From Megaleporinus macrocephalus (Eukaryota; Chordata; Actinopteri; Characiformes; Anostomidae): a DNA stretch of 64,000 nucleotides. Positions 56,961-64,000 of the stretch are shown piece after piece. The DNA lies in assembly GCA_021613375.1 (NCBI GenBank), contig CM038706.1:27469866-27533865 (forward strand), in the 5' to 3' direction. Made by a program: the position numbers and the translations under genes. Numbering within the stretch: position 1 is the stretch's first letter; each line of letters starts with the position of its first letter. The notes below the pieces were generated by a model. The model saw nothing but the letters and a program-made list of their open reading frames with translations. It made no database searches and was not told the origin of the DNA.

Positions 56961-57549
56961 TAGTGAAATACAGCAGACATTCATTAGATATATTTTGTAC
57001 ATTGATAATGTGGCTCAGAGGATCAAGATTACCTTTCTTAGAAAGAAGACAGATGTAGGTTCATTGGGGCTTTAAAAGACAGAATACTGCAGCGTCAAAG
57101 AAGAACGCTTCATTTATTGAACAGGCGGCGAGGGAGAATTGCTGTTCAGTACTGATCAAATGGCCCAGATAGTAGATAGGTTTCTTCCAGCAATACACTT
57201 TCACTTTATAGATACAAAACCCACACTAACACAGCCCAATACAATAAACCACGTCTTAGCTAATAGCAATAACATAACCTATGAACAATAGAGTCTTTCC
57301 TGCTGTGCATGGCAGCTTCCCAAAAGCTTCTTCGTATATGTCTAACATGGCTGTGTTTTGCTTAATAATCTTGTTAAAATGCTTGTCTATTGTAAGATAA
57401 AGATTTATCATATGTACCTTAAACACAATAACCAAACTGCAGTCTTGGGCATCCATGGTTTAACCAGCGGTTTTCCCTGAAAGAACCAAGTGTGCTCAAC
57501 AACAGGTTTTTTTTTCCTGTAAGTTTTACCATTGTCATAAATGACATAA

Positions 57550-57650
57550 AAATATAGCAACCACCTGGGTTACCACAGCAGCCACCTCATAAACCTTAGC
57601 AATCATTTGGCAACATCCTAGCAACCACCTAGAAACTGCTTAAGCTGCGC
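57550..57650. repeat. AGCAACCACCT-type short tandem repeat
   Basis: Degenerate units of the form TAGCAACCACCTxG at about 57555, 57582 and 57618 (agcaaccacctgggttacca ... tcctagcaaccacctagaaa). A reverse-strand relative is at 59.74-59.85 kb. Confidence 0.6.
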
Positions 57651-57689
57651 GATAACTTGTTTCTATTCTATGAGCTTGTCTGATTTGTT

Positions 57690-57895
57690 CAGTGTGGTCA
57701 CAATTTGCCAAATGTTCTTATCCAGAGCTACTTAGAGTTCCAATCACTTTACAGAGAAACATCAACATGGTGTTCAGAGACTAGCCTAGCCCAAGAACTC
57801 TTACTGTAATAGCTAAATGTGCTTGCCCACAGTGGGGATCTAATTCCAGTGTGCAGCATGGAGGGCAGAGCTGTTACCTACTACACCATAACCTA
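57690..57895 (+). mobile_element. teleost interspersed repeat fragment
   Basis: 'aaatgttcttatccagagct' and 'tacttagagttcca' on the left, 'gaactcttactg' in the middle, and 'gagggcagagctgttaccta' / 'ctacaccata' on the right. This is the module order of a common fish repeat (related to the 14.2-kb element). Confidence 0.65.
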
Positions 57896-58139
57896 CACAA
57901 TGTGTTATGTGTTACCAAAATAATTTCTCTGTATGTGTAACTCACATGGCAAAATATAGGAATTCTGATTCTAATGCTATAGACATTTTTCCTTCAAAAA
58001 AAAACCTGCATACACACAAATCCACTAGTGATGTAACTTTCTGTTTCAAACATTTTAAACCTGCATATAACTGCACCACCTGTCCATCTGACAACATATC
58101 ATCTACAGCCCCAGCGGCCTAAGGAAGACCCTGGTGAGA

Positions 58140-58660
58140 TGAAACGGTGGAGAACGAGAAGAGCGCAAAGACAGAATAGAGGGAGAGGGACAGAGACAGG
58201 CATGAGCCCTGGCCACGGCTTTCCCTGCAGCCAAAATGTAAAAGAAGCAACAGTTAAATAAAAGAGGAATGTGACATCTTTTACGAGAGGACTGAAGCGA
58301 GTAAAACCACGTCGCTACATAAAACGCATGTACTGTATATTGGATTACAGTAAGTTCAGCTGCTGTTTGCTGTAAATCTCACTGACGGGCGAGTTAAGAG
58401 GCCCGGATGAAAGAATTGATCTGATTATTTTGACTGATCTGCAAAAGGCAGAGTTATTTTGCCCGTGGACAAATCTTTGTGAGGCGCTGGCCATTTATCA
58501 CAGTGGAATCCAGCCATGCACTGACACCACTATTTGCGGCCTGTAAAAGCGCTACTGTTACCGCTGTGGAAGCGGTAAAGGGATGAGAGCAGCTGGAAAG
58601 CAACTCGGCAGTGAAAAGAAGGATTATGGACTGATACAAACATACAAAAACATTGTTCTG
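58140..58660. promoter_or_regulatory. candidate conserved non-coding element
   Basis: Unique block with 'gaaagaattgatctgattat', 'caaaggcagagttattttg' (offset by one base), 'gcgctggccatttatcacag' and 'ctactgttaccgctgtggaa'. No frame has protein character. Confidence 0.38.
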
Positions 58661-58989
58661 CGACCTCCCATGGTTTGGTTAGCTAGGCCGCATGTATGGA
58701 GAGCCTCCAGCATTTGAATAGAAATGATGCATCCAGCACCAATGAGGGAGAATAAGAGGGGAAAAAACAAAAGAGTTTAGCTCAGTCTCAATAGTCATAA
58801 TAGTTACAATATAATAATACAATAGTTATAAATCATATTCATATTTATAAGTGATCTTAGTGTGAAAGACCTCTGCCTACGGCCCATGTGTTTTAGTCTT
58901 TATAACCAACTGCCAAAACTGGATGATGATGACATGCATGTGCAGTGACCACAGGCAAATGAAAAACACTAAAATTCTGATTATCCATA

Positions 58990-59245
58990 TTATAGTTTCA
59001 TGACCACATGCACACAGTGACCAGTTTATTAGAAACACCCAGCTAAACTCAATGGACCTTTGATCAGAAACGCCTGCCATATAGGTGCACTGTGCAGGTT
59101 GCGGATACTCACCGTAGCCCATCTGTTTCTGCAAGATTTATCAGCCACCCTATACCATCTGATGGAAAGGAACTACCTTAAGACCACTCCTGAGATGGTT
59201 TAGGTAGTCTACCACTCTCAGTACACCAGTGACATCAACATATTA
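58990..59245 (+). mobile_element. teleost GACCAGTTTATTAGAAACACC repeat
   Basis: Starts 'gtgaccagtttattagaaac' and includes 'catctgtttctgcaagattt' and 'actcctgagatggtttaggt', module order typical of a short fish DNA transposon. The frame 58877-59134 (minus) is unrelated to any protein. Confidence 0.6.
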
Positions 59246-59469
59246 ACCAATCAGTCAATCAATCAACCTATATCTATACTTCTTGCAACCACCCCCATTT
59301 ACAATGTAGCTGAGCATCATCCAAAAACCAAGGAACTGAAAATCGTACATGTACGTTTACATGTACATAAAAGTAGAGCAAAGAAGATTAAATAAGACAG
59401 TTATTTTTGTAACAGTAAATAAGACAACCAAAAAAATAGGAAACTTTAAGACAAATAAAATGGCCAAAT

Positions 59470-59610
59470 TAAAACTATCAAGCAAATCAGTAATAATAAT
59501 AATATAAAACAATTAAGTAATGTTAGATAAAAAATAAAACAATACACCAATAAATAATTATAATATGATTATTATAATATAAATAAAAATAGTAAACCAA
59601 CCCTAAATAC
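59470..59610. other. very AT-rich stretch
   Basis: Runs of TAATAATAATAATA and ATTATAATAT with no periodic unit of length. Confidence 0.6.
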
Positions 59611-59739
59611 CAAAAATAGACATAGTAAGTCTACTTCTCTTATCAAAGTCTCTTAATAAGAGTGCATTGCTTTTTATAATATCACGCTTTGTACAGAATG
59701 GGAACGTCGGAAGTTTATGTGATAAAGTCATATGCCACT

Positions 59740-59860
59740 GCTATGCTACCACAGGTAACTACCTAAACCAGACTATGGTATCCCAGTTGGTTGCTAAGGT
59801 TTTTCTAAGCTGGTGCAATTGTATCCTAAATGGTTGCTTACAGAAGTGTGTAAGAAGTGT
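59740..59860 (-). repeat. GGTTGCTAAG-type repeat (reverse of 57.55 kb)
   Basis: 'cccagttggttgctaaggtt' and 'taaatggttgcttacagaag'; on the minus strand these read AGCAACC with similar spacing. Confidence 0.4.
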
Positions 59861-60349
59861 TTATTTCCTACAGGTAAAAGAAAATTCATGAACACTGTAG
59901 AAGAAGCGTACACTGCAATAGGTCCCGAAAGCACATGTAGGACTAATCCAGAATCATAGGATTATAGAAAATAGCTTAAATCTGATATGAAAAGATGTGC
60001 TTGTAGTGTTCTTATCACATTTATGCCACTTTTATTGTGAACATAACCTATAGATGACCTAATAGAAGACAGTAGATCTTTAATTGAACACTGTTGACTG
60101 TAGAGCTTAATCAGCTCCTACCAGGAGGTTCTCAGACACCATCCAATATTCACTGCTCGTTATCTTTCTCTCCGGCAGACCCTTCCCATTCCCACTGACA
60201 TTCAGCCCCAGACCCAAGGCCCCGTTCGCCCACCCCCCCCACCAGCCTTCATTTCACACCTTAACCATTCCCTCATCTCTTCTCTTTCTTGCTCTCTTTC
60301 TTTTTTTTACGGGTGAGAGGAATGCGGGGTCTCCTTAGTGATTTATAAA

Positions 60350-60665
60350 CATACACATAATAAATGGGAGGCTGTAGTTTAAGCAGTGATGAAGCATTCG
60401 GAGTCGAGGCTGCCGCGCTTTGCCCGTGATTTAAAGAGCTGACATTTACAGCGCGCTGGCCTATTATTCAGAGTGACTGTCTGTGTACAGACAGTATTTT
60501 ACGACAGGCCGTGTGGAGGTGAGCCTGGGCCCGGTCCGGATTCACAGAAATCTCACGGCCCCTCTGCCTCCTGGACAGCATAGCATTATGCAGTAAGAGC
60601 TCGACCAACACAACATCGATCTGCTGCTATCAGTCAGGGTTGTATCGAGAAAATCTGACTGTCAA
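60350..60665. promoter_or_regulatory. candidate conserved non-coding element
   Basis: Unique, CpG-bearing block (gcccgtgatttaaagagctg, acagcgcgctggcctattat) with a short perfect inverted repeat 'ctgtctgtgtacagacag' at 60477-60494, a potential hairpin. A pyrimidine-rich run lies to its left (60160-60310). Confidence 0.38.
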
Positions 60666-60839
60666 ACATTATTTTAATGTAAATCATGTAAATCTTTTTA
60701 GAATGATTCCATTGAAAAATAAAAAAATTCAATTTTTTTCAAAATTCTGCATAATAAAATTTCTTAAATGTAAATAAAGTCATTTAAAGCGTCAGATGTA
60801 AAATGCTTTGTTCCAGAGAGACCAGATGTCCAAAGTCTT

Positions 60840-61075
60840 TAATGTCTCTATAGACTCCCTCACTAAAGGTTATTATATAAATGGTTATAAATATGCTTAC
60901 TTAGATCTAGAGAGTCATTGTTTTATGCTAGTTTTGAGATGATAATCTATTTGCATTATGTTACCTCTGGTTTCCATTATGACCTCCGGTTTCCATCACC
61001 ACCGCTGTACAGTGTCAGTAAAATTCCATTTCACTTCAAACCATTAGAAAAATAGCTGGAATTCCCCATTAAAAG
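60840..61075 (+). mobile_element. right part of GTGATAGGAACC-family repeat
   Basis: Shares 'ggttataaatatgcttactt ... gagtcattgttttatgctag' with 19.98-20.04 kb and ends 'tccatcaccaccgctgtaca', the reverse of the family terminus. Confidence 0.5.
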
Positions 61076-61164
61076 AAAATTTCGTTATTCTTTACCCTAA
61101 GCCTCGTCTGTCTCATCTGTAGTGTACGGGCGTTAACCACGGGAAATCATTTTAATGCTTTTAC

Positions 61165-61337
61165 CTTGTCCAACCTAATGTTGTGAACCTTCTCAAAGAG
61201 CGACACAGTGTTCTTGTGTGCAGACCTCGCCGTTGCCAGAAATTCATCAACTCTGTTTTCACTCTTCCAGGCCAATGTCCTGTAGATGTCCTGGCTGGAA
61301 ATCTTCTCACGTTTCTTTTTGATTGGTACGGAACCCA
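61165..61337 (-). CDS. exon-like ORF on the minus strand, unknown protein
   Basis: Read on the minus strand, the frame runs from an in-frame TGA near 61353 to a good splice donor GACAAG|GTAAAAG (exon end 61165). It encodes VPIKKKREKISSQDIYRTLA, then WKSENRVDEFLATARSAHKN, then TVSLFEKVHNIRLDK. The residue mix and codon use look like genuine protein, unlike most frames in the window. I do not recognise the family. Against it: there is no ATG in frame, the only good acceptor upstream (at about 61377) would bring the TGA into frame, and the plus strand carries an acceptor-like 'ttttcactcttccag' inside it. It may be an internal exon with a weak acceptor, an exon fragment of a pseudogene, or chance. 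Confidence 0.33.
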
Positions 61338-61434
61338 AACCCTTCGCTCAGAGCTCAGATCCGCGGCGCCATGCTCTGGATGCACAGAAATCAATACAGC
61401 GGACAGAGAAACCCTTATTTAGCCTTGCTCTCCA

Positions 61435-61910
61435 AACTCAAATCTCATTCCAGTCTGGGATGAATCCTCTAATTCTCCATTTTGGGGGTTTCTACCCCAT
61501 TCCAGCTCAATGCTAAAGGGGCTTCGCTACACCAACTTTGAGGCTGGGACATACTATTCTGGCGGCGTTTCCTGGACAGGAGCAGTCTCTAGAACTGCAT
61601 TACGCCCCGTCGTAACTTAATTCAGGCAGCTGAGTAAGGGAATAATTGAATCGTGTATCCCCGAGATGGATCCTCGAGAGCAGGCCGTGGCAATCGGCTT
61701 TGGCCGCTATCTGGCTTAACTCAGAGGAGATTAGGGGCTAACGATGCTGCGCCACTGCCATGGAGGCTGATTGCTGATTGTCTCTCAGGGCTAATGGTGC
61801 AACCCTTTGGCCACCGGCAAAGGTCTTACTGCAGATCAGAGCTAGCTGCACTTAACATCTCAGCAGCACCTTGAATTGCAACTATAAGTTCATCTTGTCA
61901 CACTCTATCC
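61435..61910. promoter_or_regulatory. candidate conserved non-coding element
   Basis: CpG-bearing unique block with 'gtcgtaacttaattcaggca', 'aagggaataattgaatcgtg', 'ggaggctgattgctgattgt' and 'ttgaattgcaactataagtt'. The frame 61653-61874 has no domain. Confidence 0.4.
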
Positions 61911-61914
61911 ACCG

Positions 61915-62365
61915 TGAACTGTGCCTGATGTTTTTGACTGCACGGCTGGCTTTGGGCTCTAATCCTCTAGCATATGTACTCATGCCATATTAGTAGAAGG
62001 GGAAAGCACTTTTGGTTGCTGCAGACGAGGCTAAACGGTAGACATTATAAGTGGGACAATGTGGGGTCTTGGAAAATGTCTACTTTGGCTCACAGTGTCT
62101 TGACACCATAAACGTAAGCATAAAAGCCTGGAGCTTAATGGAGATGAAAAATAGCTGTATAGTTCGTTTGTTGACTTGAGTGAACCAGTAAGCGTTCAGG
62201 GTTGGCATATATGACTGGAATATGACTAAAGTAAACTATATGTCTCAGCAAGATGGAGACAGAAGTGTCCACATGGTAAGACTTTCCCTTTGATGGTCTG
62301 ATATTATCCTACATTTGTTTTGTATTTAATTTTTTTACCCCCAAGGTCCACCTGTGATATTTGTT
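61915..62365. other. unassigned sequence
   Basis: Mixed composition with no recognisable gene or repeat. Confidence 0.3.
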
Positions 62366-62369
62366 GGCT

Positions 62370-62560
62370 TTATGTACCAAAATAGGCATAATTATTTGTC
62401 ACATGGCCATTTTTCCTTTTAAAAATAAATGTGGTTATTGTTACTATAAGCAAATAGACTTTTTTGAAACCTATACTACTGAAACTATATTTACATACTA
62501 CATTTAAAATGTAAAAAAATGTGTTCTTCCATGATATGGGCCCTTTAAGGCTTGATAACA
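62370..62560 (-). mobile_element. reverse copy of the AAAGGGCCCATAT repeat
   Basis: Ends 'ccatgatatgggccctttaa', the reverse complement of the start of the 4.4-kb copy. Confidence 0.45.
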
Positions 62561-62689
62561 GACTGTTAGTAAGATTTCCACAATAAAATCCCATACACAA
62601 TAATCCTTATAATTTGTTATCATACACATATATCATAAGTATGATAACATAACATACAAAATGTATCAAAATATACAAAAGGCCACTCC

Positions 62690-63125
62690 CATGGGTTAAT
62701 ATTCCACCTACAACCTGGAGCTTCTTTTCCCAGAGCCGTGCACTGGCTGGCAATATTCCGGCCCAGAAATAAATGACATCCAAATAAGAAGTGGCACATA
62801 AATTATAGTGACAAGCTGATTGATGAATCAGCGGGTAGGGGAAGAGATGTTTGCAGCTTTTTTTTCCTTCTTTTGGATGGGTGTGAGGGGGTGGAGGGGA
62901 GGTCCTAGCCTTGCGCGGCTCTCACAGAGCAGAGAGCCATCAATCGCAGGCTTCCCGGCGTGGTGAAGTACACCCCAGAGTAGAGTGGCTCTGGGCTCCT
63001 GCCCATCCACTAAATGAGCCACATGCAATATTAAAAGATGCAAAACGAGCAGGGGCCAACGTTGCGCTAGCTAAAGCCCACTGGCAACTGACCCATCCAC
63101 TACCAGGGGAAATAAACAGCAATCA
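62690..63125. promoter_or_regulatory. candidate conserved non-coding region
   Basis: Unique block (ggcacataaattatagtgac, acatgcaatattaaaagatg), GC-richer at 62880-63000. Frames on both strands (62828-63043 minus, 62911-63198 plus) are mutually shadowing and motif-free. Confidence 0.33.
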
Positions 63126-63199
63126 CATGTGTCTGCTTTTGTTCAACATATTACGACACCCATTTTTTCCACCTCGAAATAATTCCTTTCTCACTTAAA

Positions 63200-64000
63200 T
63201 CCCTTGTTTTGCAGTGCAAAACATATTGCTGTGAGACTGCATACAATATGAATTTTTTAGCAACTATGAATTTAACCCCTCTTTCTTTCAACGCAATAAA
63301 AACAATAAAGATTTGAAGGTAGAAATATTTTACACAAACTATGTCACCATTGCTAATAATGACTAAATGCCAGTAGGTGCTGGTTATCACTGCCGCTGAG
63401 ATGTATTGCAAAACCTTAAACACATTACAGTTTAAAAGTTGAAGGTTAGCAGTGATGAGGTATGTTCTACAGTAGTGTGGGGGTGTGATGGCAGAAGCAG
63501 GAAGACAGAGGGTAGCCAGAGCACTGTGTGTGTGGATTTGTGTGTTTGTTTTCTTACATTGCAAGCACACATTGTTTTTCACTCATGCCCACATGCGCCC
63601 CAGGGACTCTGCTTAGACTTTGTATTGTCACCAAGATGGACAACGCCTTGAATCGGGGTGCTGTATAGCATCCCACTGGTGGCTTGTACAAACATGGATG
63701 CACAGAGGCTTATGGGAAGCACCAGACTCGCAGTCAGAGAGATTTTAATGTAAGTTGTTGCTGGTCTGTTGGTGAATTAAGGTGAATTAAGCAGTGCAAT
63801 GAGGCTCAGCAGAGGTTGGTGGACGGCTCAGTTGTAAAATGGCAAAAAAAGAAAGCCGTAAGGGCACCTGGATGCATGGATGTATGGATACTGCCAGTAC
63901 CTTCCAGGTGGACAGCATAGCAGCCTGTCAGCATTGACTGTTGCCCTCCAGCCATGCTTCAAGCAATCACTGGCGGCGTCGCTAGCCAGGAGTCAAGGCT
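63200..64000. other. unassigned right end
   Basis: AT-rich to about 63430, then mixed sequence with a short GGAT run (63872-63889). No exon pair, RNA gene or repeat family identified. Confidence 0.3.

Noticed and set aside
60477..60494. tRNA or small structured RNA at the inverted repeat
   Set aside because: No A/B boxes, no cloverleaf and no snoRNA boxes could be found around it.
1..64000. Endogenous retrovirus or autonomous LINE
   Set aside because: No gag/pol-like or reverse-transcriptase-like frames, primer-binding sites or paired long terminal repeats were seen.

Overview
This window looks like a vertebrate, almost certainly teleost, intergenic or intronic landscape: a gene desert with one probable 5' gene end. 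The grounds are AT-rich sequence without long open reading frames, decayed Tc1/mariner transposase relics with TA-flanked inverted repeats, several interspersed repeats familiar from teleost genomes (for example the 'tcatttagcagacactc ... agtgacttacaa' family and the 'ggagcctatccca ... cattcacactcaca' family), numerous dinucleotide arrays, and a very short (98 bp) candidate intron. Nothing bacterial, phage, organellar or CRISPR-like is present. No complete protein-coding gene can be read. I do not recognise the gene or the locus; assignment to a teleost is an inference from repeat content.

Layout. 1-13 kb: AT-rich single-copy sequence with microsatellites, a 21-bp minisatellite (7.46-7.64 kb), two antisense transposase relics, a nested hAT-like MITE (4.0 kb) and several dense, well-composed blocks that look like conserved non-coding elements (CNEs; 5.1, 6.1, 8.1-9.0 and 9.9 kb). 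13-17 kb: strong CNE-like blocks at 13.1-13.8 and 15.7-16.1 kb plus a teleost repeat at 14.2 kb. 17.2-19.0 kb: a (GT)n array, then a CpG-rich promoter-like segment with GC boxes, an octamer and a TATA-like site, and two candidate exons separated by a 98-bp intron. 19-26.4 kb: a likely first long intron full of repeats, a long perfect AT palindrome, then two more exons with near-consensus splice sites (25.52 and 26.18 kb). Exons 2, 3 and 4 join in one frame to a 109-residue ORF whose stop overlaps a second ATGATGGAT start that is followed at once by an excellent splice donor.

26.4-64 kb: downstream of these exons the sequence is again repeat-rich desert, interrupted every few kb by CNE-like blocks (27.4, 29.1, 32.5, 36.6, 37.5, 39.8, 40.8, 42.0-43.2, 45.3-46.2, 47.4, 49.0, 51.8-52.6, 58.2, 60.4, 61.4 and 62.7 kb), a Tc1/mariner element with both inverted repeats (31.4-32.2 kb), a higher-order minisatellite (37.9-38.4 kb), a degenerate tandem array (46.3-47.1 kb), many MITEs, and one unassigned exon-like ORF on the minus strand at 61.2 kb.

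How it fits together (inference): a plus-strand transcription unit starting near 18.6 kb with an intron extending beyond the right edge, set in a regulatory desert of the type that surrounds developmental transcription-factor genes. CNE calls rest on sequence texture alone (unique, mixed-composition blocks with homeobox-type TAATTA/ATTA and similar sites) and need cross-species alignment. I found no convincing previously undescribed system; the exon chain with overlapping stop/start is the item most worth checking.
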